From NCBI GenBank assembly GCA_031552535.1, contig JAVBMJ010000044.1:1-28905 (forward strand): a DNA stretch of 28,905 nt. The letters are read 5' to 3'. Position 1 is the stretch's first letter. Each line of letters starts with the position of its first letter. The translations under genes were made by a program, and so were the position numbers. Below are positions 1 through 7,751 of the stretch, piece by piece. This DNA is from JAVBMJ01 sp031552535. Lineage in GTDB: Bacteria > Bacteroidota > Bacteroidia > Bacteroidales > Rikenellaceae. The notes beneath the pieces are model-generated. The model was not told where the DNA came from. It saw only the letters and a list, made by a program, of their open reading frames with translations, and ran no database searches.

Positions 1-2
1 CA

Positions 3-125
3 ATTGGGCGTGTGAAAATCTTCCGTATTGTCAAAGAACGCTTTCGATGCCACAAGCTTTTTTTCAACGATCTCGTTTTTGAAATCGCTTGTGGATTACA
101 TAATTTCAAATGGTCTTGTATTTAA
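3..125 (+). CDS. C-terminal fragment of an IS DDE transposase (cut by window edge)
   Basis: An open frame runs in from the left edge and stops at TAA 123-125. The 40 visible residues include FRIVKERFRCHK and DLVFEIACGLHNF, which resemble the conserved C-terminal end of IS5-type DDE transposases (a basic RFR stretch, then a helix ending GLHN). The catalytic residues would lie upstream, outside the window, so it cannot be said whether the element is intact. It converges on the outer-membrane gene that ends at 147, only 21 bases away. I could not find a convincing terminal inverted repeat just after the stop. The family call rests on remembered sequence character, not on a search. Confidence 0.6.
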   Translation: MGRVKIFRIVKERFRCHKLFFNDLVFEIACGLHNFKWSCI

Positions 126-146
126 ATGAATATAAACTCTAGTTTC

Positions 147-1349
147 TCAGAAGGCCTCGTTAATGTTGAATATAAATCCACGCTGATCTTTTCCAAATCC
201 GTAATCGAGCCTCACATTGACTCTTTTTTTGAACTCCCAGCGATAGCCGATACCATAGTTGGGCAGGGTTTGTGAAATTTTGAATTCGCGGTAGGTCGGA
301 AACACGTTCCCTGCACCGATCCACGCTGTCATGCCGTTGCGCCCGTATATCCGTTGGCGCAGTTCGAGTTGAACTTCAAGAACTCCTTTATCACGGTACT
401 GGCCCTGATAGTAACCCCGCATGCGGTAGGGGCCACCCATCTCGCCGAGCATCGTCCAGGGGGCATTCTCAGAGTTGACCTGCGAGTAGAGGTCGAACGC
501 AAGGACGGCCCCCTTCCATAATTTATGATAATAATCGAAGTAGAGTTCCGTGCGGTTGAACGATTCGGACGAACCCAAAGCCGCGGGAAACCACTGCTGT
601 TCGAGCCGCAGATATACCCCCCGGTAGGGGGAAGTGATAACGTCGCGGCTGTCGAACATCGCGAAAAACCCTCCGCCAAAGACGGTGTACTTTGTGTCCT
701 CACCTGCGGGGACGTAGTCTATATTAGAAAAGTCGCGCCCCGCAACATGCATGAAGTCGAGTGTAGTTCCAAGATAAAAATTATGTGCCACGCGCACCAT
801 GAAGTCTGGTTTGAAGTCGTACTCCTGCCGGAGGTAGGTGCTTTTTTCGTTATACATCCCCGCATCGTACCCCACCCCCCAGTATCCGCCCGGTTGCGAT
901 AGGAAATAAGTGCGGTAGTCGAACCTTATGCGGCCGCTTTTGAAGAAGGTGTTACCCCGGACCCCCAGCATGTAGAATCCTGTGGAGGCAACGTCGCCGA
1001 AGAGCGACACATTCGACGGCGGGATCGTCATATCGGTGCGGTCGGCCCTGAAGAGTCCGGCCGCCACCAACCCGATGCCGAATCCCACGGCGGTCGAATA
1101 GTGTGGTCCGCCGATGATGCTGACGTCAAACTTTTTGTCCTGCGTCACGGTTTTATCCTCGTTCGAATGCTTGAGGTAGTTGTAGAGTTTTTTGAATATC
1201 GACTGCTTGCGGGGCAGCGTGTCGGCAGAGGTGAATGCTGGCGTTGGGGACGATGGCTTCATGTCGATGGAATCCCCGGCCGGTTGCGCCATAACAGAGC
1301 AAAGGCATACGGTCAAAAGAAAAGTAGCAAAAAAAGTCTTGTAGTCCAT
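147..1349 (-). CDS. BamA/TamA-type (Omp85 / D15 surface antigen) outer-membrane beta-barrel protein
   Basis: This encodes 400 residues from the ATG at 1349. That start is preferred because it begins a clean signal peptide (MDYKTFFATFLLTVCLCSVMA); the longer upstream reading frame passes through a large inverted repeat. The mature protein has a short linker followed by alternating amphipathic strands. It carries the hallmarks of the Omp85 barrel: a GGPYRMRGYYQGQYRDK segment equivalent to the conserved RGY/RGF motif of strand 6, a later E-x-R-like strand (LEVQLELRQR), and a closing strand ending in Phe. No POTRA domains are visible, so it is a barrel-only member, like many short surface antigen proteins of Bacteroidota. 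Its role may be lipid or protein export, or simply surface structure; the sequence does not decide. It appears monocistronic. Confidence 0.8.
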   Translation of the reverse strand: MDYKTFFATFLLTVCLCSVMAQPAGDSIDMKPSSPTPAFTSADTLPRKQSIFKKLYNYLKHSNEDKTVTQDKKFDVSIIGGPHYSTAVGFGIGLVAAGLFRADRTDMTIPPSNVSLFGDVASTGFYMLGVRGNTFFKSGRIRFDYRTYFLSQPGGYWGVGYDAGMYNEKSTYLRQEYDFKPDFMVRVAHNFYLGTTLDFMHVAGRDFSNIDYVPAGEDTKYTVFGGGFFAMFDSRDVITSPYRGVYLRLEQQWFPAALGSSESFNRTELYFDYYHKLWKGAVLAFDLYSQVNSENAPWTMLGEMGGPYRMRGYYQGQYRDKGVLEVQLELRQRIYGRNGMTAWIGAGNVFPTYREFKISQTLPNYGIGYRWEFKKRVNVRLDYGFGKDQRGFIFNINEAF

Positions 1350-1411
1350 AACTCGCCATGTTTTTAGGGTTAGTCGCTGCACCGGACCATCCGGGTTCCT
1401 GAAAATGACAT

Positions 1412-1485
1412 TTGGAGTCTGCCCGGGATTCCCGATGGAAAATAAGCGATAAATATTTCCCATCGGGAATCCGGGCAGACTCCAA
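1412..1485. repeat. Large near-perfect inverted repeat (about 31-bp arms)
   Basis: The arms TTGGAGTCTGCCCGGGATTC... (from 1412) and ...CCGGGCAGACTCCAA (to 1485) are complementary apart from one single-base bulge on each side, around an AT-rich loop of about ten bases. It sits in the presumed leader of the minus-strand outer-membrane gene. No T-run follows on either strand, so it is not a typical intrinsic terminator. It could be a regulatory hairpin, a small mobile repeat or an mRNA-stability element. Confidence 0.75.
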
Positions 1486-1837
1486 GATTAAGAAACTGCT
1501 TTGAACTTAATTAATCTCGTTAACAAATCCAAACAACTTCTGACATTGTTAAACAGTTTCTATGAACCCAGGCTCTAAACGGATCCGGGAATCTTCAGAT
1601 ACCTTCGGCGCTTAAAGCGAGTATGCAGTTATTGTACCAAATTTTGCACTTCCCCGGCTGAACAACAAGAGTCCGCCATGTTTTTATGTGAAACTGTACA
1701 AAAAATGACGGGCAATCTTCGCTTATAATCCGTCATGTTCTTAACGGCTGTCAAGAAAGACATAGAAATGTGAATGATATTTCCTATGCGGACCAGGGCA
1801 AGTTAACATCTCTTGCGTCAATCAGATAATTAGTTAT

Positions 1838-1866
1838 GGTTTTTCAAGGAAAAAAGCGTACATTTG
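1838..1866 (+). promoter_or_regulatory. Bacteroidota-type promoter of the wza-wzc-like operon
   Basis: A perfect -7 box TACATTTG lies at 1859-1866, with a T-rich -33 region (GGTTTTTC, 1838-1845) about 19 bases upstream. Transcription would begin near 1873, which excludes any start codon before it and supports the ATG at 1911. Confidence 0.7.
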
Positions 1867-1910
1867 CAGCCGGGTCTGACGACTTTTGCCGGATCAAAAT
1901 AAAACCTCAT

Positions 1911-2717
1911 ATGATAAGGAAAATATTCGCCTTAGGATTTCTTGCCATGGCACTTACACTTACCTCGTGCCTGTCTACCCAAGATCTGGCGTATCTGCAA
2001 GATGCTGACGCCGACGAATTTCTTAAACACGCTAAAGCGCACTCGCCGCTGATCAAGCCCAACGACCTGCTGTCGATAGCTGTTTCTTCGTCAAAACCAG
2101 AACTGGCGGCTCCCTATAACCTGTTGTCGCTTTACAACGATATACGCACCACCGGTCCCCAATCCAACGCCGGAACATACTACCGGCAAACGGTGGAGAG
2201 TTACCTGGTCGACAGCGACGGGACGATAGACTTTCCTGTCCTGGGCAAGATGAAAGTCGGCGGGATGACCCGCGAACAACTTTCGGCCGACCTCAAGGCT
2301 AAACTCGAAGGAGCCATGCCCGATCCTGTGGTAACCATCAATTTCCTGAACTTCAAGGTTACGGTTCTTGGCGAAGTGTTCCGCCCCGGTACGTTTACAG
2401 TGCAGGGTGACCGCATAACCGTATTCGACGCAATCGGTTTGGCCGGCGACCTGACTCCGTTCGGGGTCCGCGACAACGTTTTCCTGATACGCGAGTACGA
2501 CGGCCAAAGCAAGGTGGTGCGACTGAGCCTCAAATCGAAGACCCTGATAGAATCCCCATATTACTATCTTGAGCAGAACGATGTGCTGTATGTCCATGCC
2601 AATAAGGCTAAAGCAAACTCCGCATCGACTTTCCGCAACGACTTCCCTTTGTATATTTCGGCCGGTTCGTTGTTGGTTTCGATAGCTACGCTTATATCGG
2701 TACTTGCGACGAAATAG
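1911..2717 (+). CDS. Wza-like polysaccharide export lipoprotein
   Basis: This encodes 268 residues. The ATG at 1911 begins a lipoprotein signal peptide with lipobox LTSC (Cys20), and a promoter lies just upstream; an in-frame ATG at 1836 lies before the predicted transcription start. The protein has the Poly_export region (from about residue 38, IKPNDLLSIAVSS, to VDSDGTIDFPVLGKMKVGGMT), then an SLBB-like domain (about 145-235, VTVLGEVFRPGTFTV) and a C-terminal hydrophobic helix (about 246-266) that would span a membrane, as in Wza. It would form the outer-membrane exit channel for capsule or exopolysaccharide. It is followed after 93 bases by the Wzc-like kinase, its usual partner. No glycosyltransferase genes follow in this window. 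Confidence 0.9.
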   Translation: MIRKIFALGFLAMALTLTSCLSTQDLAYLQDADADEFLKHAKAHSPLIKPNDLLSIAVSSSKPELAAPYNLLSLYNDIRTTGPQSNAGTYYRQTVESYLVDSDGTIDFPVLGKMKVGGMTREQLSADLKAKLEGAMPDPVVTINFLNFKVTVLGEVFRPGTFTVQGDRITVFDAIGLAGDLTPFGVRDNVFLIREYDGQSKVVRLSLKSKTLIESPYYYLEQNDVLYVHANKAKANSASTFRNDFPLYISAGSLLVSIATLISVLATK

Positions 2718-2810
2718 GTTTCCGGCACTTTTGGTCCGATGGATATATCATAGATTTATATTTACCGGACTTATATAATTTATATAATATGAAACGAACT
2801 ATTTTGAATC

Positions 2811-5315
2811 ATGGAAAATAACAGTCCCCAGTTTACCGAGAAAGAAACAACCCCAGTATCCATAGGGTATATTCTGAATTTTGCCCTTTTCAACTGGAAA
2901 TGGTTCGCATTGTCCATCCTGTTATTTGTCGGATTGGGCGTGCTTTACATCAAGAGTACGGTCCCTGTATTTACTACCGTCGCGACGATAAAAGTCAACG
3001 AGGAGTCCACACGCGAACCTTCGATGATGGATGTCATGAGTTTCTCGGCCCGCTCGATGTTCCGTACGTCGAACCGCATAGACGACCAGGTGACGGTGTT
3101 GAAGTCGCGCACGCTGCTGGCCAAGGCTATCGCCACCCTGAAGGCCAACGTGTGCTATTTTCATGATATCGGTCTGAGGGATGAGGAGATATATTCTCCC
3201 TTTTCTCCTGTGGATATGAGTTTCGCGGGCGACGTACAGTTGAATTTTACCGCCACGTTGAAGCTCAGTTCGGATGATCAATATTCTATCTCGATCGAAT
3301 CCAGAGAAGGAGGAAAGAGCGGTATGGCGGTCTATAATTATGGGGATACCGCAGTTTATGAGGGAATGCGTTATGTGGTGAACAAGCGTCCGTCGTTCGA
3401 CGATTATGTGGGGCAGACCATCACGGTGAAGGGGATGAAGTTGATGTCGGCCGTGTCGATGTATTCCAACCTGATTTCGGTTTCGACCGATTCTAAAAAT
3501 ATGTCGAGCGTCATTACCCTTTCGATGAACGACCCCCTGCCCCGCAGGGCCGACGATCTGCTCACGGCGCTCATAGATCTCTACAACCAGGACGCCATAG
3601 AGGACAAACGGCTTACCGCGAGGAATATATCCATGTTCCTGGATGAACGTCTGAGGGTTGTTACACATGAATTGGCCTCGGTGGACGAAGATGTGGAACG
3701 GTTTAAGAAGGTCAATAAATCGGTGGACATACAGACCGAGTCCGATATATTCCTGCGCTCAGCTTCGACTTATGAAGAGCAGATGGTGGAAGTAGCCACG
3801 CAGATAAGCCTCGTGGAGGGCGTGGGTAAATACCTCGACCAACACGCCAACGAATTCCGCATCCTGCCTACCAATATAGGCATCGAGGACCCGGGCCTTA
3901 ACCGCAGTATCGAGATCTACAACAGGCTGGTCATGGAGCGCTCGCGACTGGCCGGGGCCACGGGCGATGAAGCCGGGGCCAACCCGATCCTGAGGAACCT
4001 CAACGTAGAGATACTGTCGTTACAGAGTTCGATCAAGGAGTCGATCCGCAACCTCAATAAGGCACTGGCTATCAAACAAAATTCATTAGTGGAACAGGAG
4101 CGTGCAATAGGGACAAGGGTACGCAATGTTCCGACGCTGGAAAAGGAGGGTATCGCCATCGCCCGTCAGCAAAAAATCAAGGAAGAGATTTATCTGTTTT
4201 TGCTTAACAAGCGCGAAGAGAACGGTCTGCAACTCGCATCGGCTGTTCCGATAGCCAAGGTTATCGATGCAGCTCCGATGAGCAGCCATATCCAGATAGC
4301 CCCGAGGGTAAGGATGATCATCATGGTTGCATTCATACTGGGGATACTGATACCGGCTGTGGTTCTGGTGGTTATAGAGCAATTACGCACAACCATAAGG
4401 AGCAAAAAAGATATCGAGGACTATACCCAGGCTCCGATTATCGGGGAAATCCCTTCGCGCGAGAAGGACAGCGATAGCGAGATCGTCGTCACGACGGTCA
4501 GCCGCGACGTCGTGTCGGAGGCGTTCCGTATCGCGCGTACGAACCTCGACTTTATGCTCATAGGCAAGGCGGAAGAGAAGAAGGTTATCATGGTCACTTC
4601 CACGGCACCTTCCGAAGGAAAGAGTTTCTGTTCGTCGAACCTTGCCATGTCGCTGGCCATAACGGGTAAAAAGGTGCTACTGGTCGACCTCGACCTGCGC
4701 AAGTCAACCCTCGCGAAGAGATTTGGCAATTCTTCGACAAACTCCTCGAAAGGCATGACCCCCTATCTTGCCGGGAAAGACGACGACCTTAAGGGCATGA
4801 TTACCAAAGGTGCTTTGGAGGGCAAAGTAGATATCGTGTATGCCGGAGCCATTCCTCCCAACCCGGCGGAGTTGCTTACCAATTCACGCCTTGAGACAGC
4901 GTTTGAATATTTCAGGGGACTGTATGACTATATCGTTGTCGATACTGCTCCAGTGGGGCTGGTTGCCGACACGGTTATAGCCAACAGGGTCGCCGACGTC
5001 TCGTTGTATGCGATCCGCGTCAACAAAAGTGATCGCCGCAGCTTGAATTCGGTTAACCATCTCTGGATTAATAAGACTCTTACCAACATGGCGATTGTTC
5101 TACTCGATGTGGGGGCCGGAGGTCGCTATGGCTATGGCTATGGTTACGGCTACGGCTATGGTTACGGCTACGGCTACGGTTATGGTTATGGTTACGGTTA
5201 TGGTTACGGTTACGGTTACGGTTACGGCCACTTGAAAGATAAGGATGAGGCACTCAGCAAACGCAAGCGCAATCCTATCGTAAGAGCACGCCGCTGGCTG
5301 AAGAAACAGCAGTAG
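2811..5315 (+). CDS. Wzc-like polysaccharide co-polymerase and bacterial tyrosine autokinase
   Basis: This 834-residue inner-membrane protein controls chain length and export of surface polysaccharide. It has a Wzz-type N-terminal domain with TM1 at about 29-47, a long periplasmic coiled-coil region (about 270-450) and TM2 at about 500-523. A cytoplasmic BY-kinase domain follows. It shows Walker A (TAPSEGKS, Lys604), Walker A' (LLVDLDLRK, Asp626) and Walker B (YIVVDTAP, Asp711). The C-terminal tyrosine cluster that such kinases autophosphorylate is here an unusually regular run of 17 tyrosines alternating with glycine (773-805), followed by a basic tail. It stands directly downstream of the Wza-like gene, and a terminator-like hairpin follows at 5359-5399. 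Confidence 0.93.
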   Translation: MENNSPQFTEKETTPVSIGYILNFALFNWKWFALSILLFVGLGVLYIKSTVPVFTTVATIKVNEESTREPSMMDVMSFSARSMFRTSNRIDDQVTVLKSRTLLAKAIATLKANVCYFHDIGLRDEEIYSPFSPVDMSFAGDVQLNFTATLKLSSDDQYSISIESREGGKSGMAVYNYGDTAVYEGMRYVVNKRPSFDDYVGQTITVKGMKLMSAVSMYSNLISVSTDSKNMSSVITLSMNDPLPRRADDLLTALIDLYNQDAIEDKRLTARNISMFLDERLRVVTHELASVDEDVERFKKVNKSVDIQTESDIFLRSASTYEEQMVEVATQISLVEGVGKYLDQHANEFRILPTNIGIEDPGLNRSIEIYNRLVMERSRLAGATGDEAGANPILRNLNVEILSLQSSIKESIRNLNKALAIKQNSLVEQERAIGTRVRNVPTLEKEGIAIARQQKIKEEIYLFLLNKREENGLQLASAVPIAKVIDAAPMSSHIQIAPRVRMIIMVAFILGILIPAVVLVVIEQLRTTIRSKKDIEDYTQAPIIGEIPSREKDSDSEIVVTTVSRDVVSEAFRIARTNLDFMLIGKAEEKKVIMVTSTAPSEGKSFCSSNLAMSLAITGKKVLLVDLDLRKSTLAKRFGNSSTNSSKGMTPYLAGKDDDLKGMITKGALEGKVDIVYAGAIPPNPAELLTNSRLETAFEYFRGLYDYIVVDTAPVGLVADTVIANRVADVSLYAIRVNKSDRRSLNSVNHLWINKTLTNMAIVLLDVGAGGRYGYGYGYGYGYGYGYGYGYGYGYGYGYGYGYGYGHLKDKDEALSKRKRNPIVRARRWLKKQQ
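5127..5225 (+). repeat. In-gene 6-bp tandem repeat encoding (Tyr-Gly)n
   Basis: The repeat unit is TA(T/C)GG(T/C), about 16.5 units. Synonymous third-position changes are scattered through it, so the DNA is less uniform than the protein. It encodes Tyr773 to Tyr805 with Tyr at every second position. Confidence 0.95.
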
Positions 5316-5358
5316 CCCTGCGACATTCGGATAAATATTAGAATGCGCTTTCCGGCCG

Positions 5359-5399
5359 TTTCCGGAATAAGCAGTTGAAACGGCTGCTTATTCCGGAAA
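5359..5399 (+). terminator. Terminator-like hairpin after the kinase gene
   Basis: A perfect 16-bp stem (5359-5374 with 5384-5399; arm TTTCCGGAATAAGCAG) closes a nine-base loop, 44 bases after the kinase stop. No strong T-run follows, so termination is likely but not certain. Confidence 0.6.
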
Positions 5400-5538
5400 T
5401 TGCTTGTTTAATGCAAGATGCGCATTACTCCCCCGGCAGATTTCACTAATTATCAACATCTTGCACGGAAGAGGTAAATTTGTAAGGCTAAATAATTGAA
5501 AAAAAGCAGATAAATGAATATTTATACAATTTTTTATA

Positions 5539-5546
5539 TAGTTTTG
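5539..5546 (+). promoter_or_regulatory. -7 box for the histone-like gene
   Basis: TAGTTTTG matches TAnnTTTG and lies 72 bases before the ATG at 5618, after an AT-rich stretch. The -33 element is poor. The predicted leader is about 65 bases. Confidence 0.5.
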
Positions 5547-5617
5547 CACCGGGATCTGGTACGCTCGTACCCAGGCAGTTAAATGAGTCATTTTTCCATA
5601 ACTAAACAATTAATATT

Positions 5618-5791
5618 ATGCAGAATTTACTTAAACAGATCGAAGAGCAGATCGCTGTTTTCACTACGAATGCAAACCTTCAGGCAACTAAGGGCAATAA
5701 AGCTGCTGGGACCCGTGCACGCAAAGCTGCATTGGAACTTTCCAAACTTATGAAAGAATTCCGTAAGGAATCTGTCGAAGCTTCGAAATAG
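5618..5791 (+). CDS. Short histone H1-like (Hc1-type) protein
   Basis: This is a 57-residue protein, MQNLLKQIEEQIAVF... to ...SVEASK. The central NKAAGTRARKAALEL and LMKEFRKES stretches are typical of the short lysine/arginine-rich 'histone H1' proteins that Bacteroidota encode as single genes (family knowledge). It probably binds DNA or RNA as a small chromosomal protein. It is predicted to be helical, with basic and acidic residues interspersed. It has its own promoter box and is closed by a strong terminator 20 bases after the stop, so it is a compact single-gene unit independent of the polysaccharide genes upstream. Confidence 0.85.
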   Translation: MQNLLKQIEEQIAVFTTNANLQATKGNKAAGTRARKAALELSKLMKEFRKESVEASK

Positions 5792-5810
5792 GCCTTTTAG
5801 GAGATGTGGA

Positions 5811-5838
5811 GAGGTCACCTTAAAGGTGACCTCTTTTT
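5811..5838 (+). terminator. Rho-independent terminator of the histone-like gene
   Basis: GAGGTCACCTT (5811-5821) pairs with AAGGTGACCTC (5823-5833) and is followed by TTTTT (5834-5838). This is a textbook intrinsic terminator. Confidence 0.9.
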
Positions 5839-5898
5839 ATTTAAGTCCCGGTCCCGTCCTGAAATAGGTTTACAAAAAAGTAAATTTATGAAAAGGGG

Positions 5899-6263
5899 AT
5901 GGAGCAGTGTTTACATACAGCGAACACAATGCGATTAAAGCATGATTTTCAAGATGCAGAAATTTCGGGAAACAGAGAGGGGAGCACAGTGCCAAGAGCG
6001 CTACGCGTCATTACCGTATCCAGGGAAGTGGTACAATTAGTCGATGGTAGCAAAAATATGGTACCTTTGACAGAGCGCTCTATGTTTAAAGTCTGTCTAA
6101 TTTCCCAAAGTGAAATAGTCGCGAATTATTTTCAGGACTATTTTTACAAAAATAGAGGAGCATAGCGGGGCGATGTAACGAGATTTTCAGGGAAAAGAGT
6201 CCTGAACAGCGCATTTTTGAGTTGGAGCAGGAAGTTTGTCTGCTCAAGCGAAAGAGTGCTTAA
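5899..6263 (+). pseudogene. Decayed IS3-type orfA (transposase helix-turn-helix subunit) remnant
   Basis: Two out-of-frame pieces together resemble an IS3-family OrfA. The first (ORF 5899-6165, frame 1) contains ALRVITVSREVVQLVDGS, similar in character to the N-terminal HTH of OrfA. The second (frame 3, ending at TAA 6261-6263) reads EKSPEQRIFELEQEVCLLKR and is very like the leucine-zipper end of OrfA proteins. The frame shift near 6160, the lack of an orfB after it and the AT-rich composition suggest an old, dead insertion. The whole 5840-6344 stretch otherwise shows no gene. The assignment rests mainly on the C-terminal motif. Confidence 0.4.
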
Positions 6264-6344
6264 ATCGAGTATAAGCGTTTATGTCAATACGCCCCAAGAT
6301 AAACATAGCAAACCGACTCCGGGCGCCGTGTGAGGATATAGAGT

Positions 6345-6785
6345 ATGATTGTGCTTCCGAATAATATTTTTTTCGATGAGGTGGAGCGTTTGATTTCTGC
6401 CGGTGAGAGTGTTGTCCTGATCGTGCGTGGTGTGAGTATGACACCTTTATTGCGTGACAGCGTCGATGGAGTACGGCTTTCTCCGGCTGGAGGACGTAAG
6501 TTGAACCGGGGAGACATAGTCCTGTTTCGCTACAATGGGGAACACCGGCTACACCGTATCGTGTCGTGCCGGGGCGATATACTCACCCTGCAGGGCGATG
6601 GGGTATTACATGCAGTTGAGACGGTCCCGGCATCCGACGTAGTGGCTATCGTCGACAACATAATCCGGCCTGGAGGTAAAATGGTGCGGACCAACTCTTT
6701 CAGGCAGAATCTTTATTGGCGGCTGTGGCTGATGCTACGTCCCGTAAGGCGCTGTATATTGGGGCTGCACCGGCGCATAATATAG
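6345..6785 (+). CDS. S24/S26-family signal-peptidase-like serine protease
   Basis: This encodes 146 residues. Near the N-terminus, VRGVSMTPLLRDS carries the nucleophilic Ser31 in the SMxPLL box of S24/S26 peptidases. The general base is probably His70 in HRLHRIV rather than Lys, as in the SipW/archaeal type. The sequence GDIVLFRYNGEHRLHRIVS and the later LQGDGV fit the strands of the catalytic core. There is no clear N-terminal membrane anchor; a basic, partly hydrophobic tail (RQNLYWRLWLMLRPVRRCILGLHRRII) might associate with the membrane. It stands alone between an IS remnant and a strong terminator hairpin, with no obvious substrate beside it. Confidence 0.75.
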   Translation: MIVLPNNIFFDEVERLISAGESVVLIVRGVSMTPLLRDSVDGVRLSPAGGRKLNRGDIVLFRYNGEHRLHRIVSCRGDILTLQGDGVLHAVETVPASDVVAIVDNIIRPGGKMVRTNSFRQNLYWRLWLMLRPVRRCILGLHRRII

Positions 6786-6843
6786 TTAAAGCCGGGAGGC
6801 AAACTAAAATAAGTTTAGTTTGCCTCCCGGCTTTAACTATATT
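6779..6843 (+). terminator. Perfect 30-bp hairpin overlapping the stop of the S26 gene
   Basis: Arms 6779-6808 and 6814-6843 are fully complementary around a five-base loop; the GC core is GCCGGGAGGC. The TAG stop (6783-6785) lies inside the left arm. The arms end in A-rich and T-rich runs, so it could terminate in both directions. A partial second copy of the right arm (CCCGGCTTTCACCATATTTT) occurs at about 6899-6920. Confidence 0.8.
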
Positions 6844-6944
6844 TGTCAAAAATAGGATGCCGTTCGTCTATAACTCTCGAACGAGTTCGACACTTTGCCC
6901 CCGGCTTTCACCATATTTTCTCAGGAAAATCAGACAAACTCTTA

Positions 6945-7104
6945 GAGCTTGTTTGAATTTTCTCATCGAAGGTGTTTTCGAAGGATTTTCCGATGATTTT
7001 TGAGGTGAAATAAGGCGAATAGTGGTTCTATTTAACGAATTTCAGCGAAAAAAAGCGCGGAAAAGGATCGAAAAGAAAGAGAATGAGAAAACTCAAACAA
7101 GCTC
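6945..7104. mobile_element. 160-bp MITE with 3-bp TTA target duplication
   Basis: The ends are inverted repeats of 22 bp with one mismatch, starting GAGCTTGTTTGA on each strand and ending TTTTCTCAT. The element is flanked by TTA at 6942-6944 and 7105-7107. It is AT-rich and has no coding capacity. A TNA-type 3-bp duplication is known for some IS5-family groups, so a full-length IS5 relative may mobilise it (inference). The right-hand TTA is the reverse complement of the TAA stop codon of the adjacent minus-strand gene. Confidence 0.8.
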
Positions 7105-7740
7105 TTAAAACCGGTAGGCCACAAAAAAGGTGATGCTGGCCGACGGGGAGGAATAATCGGAATACGCCCCTTCGTTTTTGTAGAGGTTGGACATCATCAG
7201 CGCTATGTCAGCACCGACTTTCATATTCCCGAATTGAAAATAGGGGTCGATAAGAATCCCGAGTTGTACTGCGTTGCAGAAGTCTTTCATATCCTGGGAA
7301 TCCATGCCCTCCTGTTCGAGGGTGAAACCTACGGGGAAACATAAACGGAGTCCAGTACCTATTCCGAAACGTTTGAAGGTGGGATTCAGGCCGCCGAAAG
7401 TCATGTCGAGATACACCTGGGTCAACTTGGAGGTTGCCTCGTAACCCATTGCATCGTCTTTGGAGGGGGTGTAACGTACGCCGAGTCCTCCTCCCACATA
7501 GAGATTAGGGCGATTGGGCAGATGGTAATTCGCCGTAACGCCTCCGCCGAAAGTGGGGCCGGTCGAGGTCTCCGAAAGACCGTTGCCAGACAGGGCCTGG
7601 ACGTAGATGCCGCCATCGAGCCGTACGCCGAAGCGCACTTTTCCCGCATCGGCCGAAAAACCGGGATCGTTTGTGGTTTGTGCGGCAGCTGCCGAAGCGA
7701 GCAGCAAAAAACATAGTACCGGGTAGATCGCTTTTTTCAT
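7105..7740 (-). CDS. Outer-membrane beta-barrel protein, function unknown
   Basis: This encodes 211 residues. It starts with a Sec signal peptide (MKKAIYPVLCFLLLASAAAAQ), followed by alternating strand-forming segments rich in Gly and aromatic residues and a C-terminal strand ending VAYRF; a terminal aromatic residue is typical of barrel proteins. The size fits an eight-stranded porin-like/OmpA-type barrel without a periplasmic domain. It lies 11 bases downstream of the lipoprotein gene 7752-8315 on the same strand and is almost certainly cotranscribed with it. A MITE has inserted exactly at its stop codon without altering the protein. Confidence 0.75.
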   Translation of the reverse strand: MKKAIYPVLCFLLLASAAAAQTTNDPGFSADAGKVRFGVRLDGGIYVQALSGNGLSETSTGPTFGGGVTANYHLPNRPNLYVGGGLGVRYTPSKDDAMGYEATSKLTQVYLDMTFGGLNPTFKRFGIGTGLRLCFPVGFTLEQEGMDSQDMKDFCNAVQLGILIDPYFQFGNMKVGADIALMMSNLYKNEGAYSDYSSPSASITFFVAYRF

Positions 7741-7751
7741 GCGTGGCGGAT

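Larger units (their letters stand above)
1350..1910. other. Intergenic region between divergent OMP and Wza genes
   Basis: No convincing gene is seen in this 560-base stretch. It holds the large inverted repeat at 1412-1485, smaller inverted repeats (ATGACGG 1705-1711 with CCGTCAT 1730-1736) and the promoter of the polysaccharide export operon at 1838-1866. The rest is AT-rich and unassigned. A promoter for the minus-strand outer-membrane gene must be here, but no good TAnnTTTG box was identified on that strand. Confidence 0.6.

Noticed and set aside
1350..1463. Upstream start for the outer-membrane gene
   Set aside because: The extension crosses the inverted repeat and would bury the signal peptide at residue 39.
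5899..6165. ORF of 88 codons as an intact gene
   Set aside because: No recognisable complete domain; better explained as part of a frame-shifted IS3 orfA remnant.
6716..7003. Plus-strand ORF running from the S26 gene into the MITE
   Set aside because: It crosses a perfect terminator hairpin and the MITE end and has no domain features.
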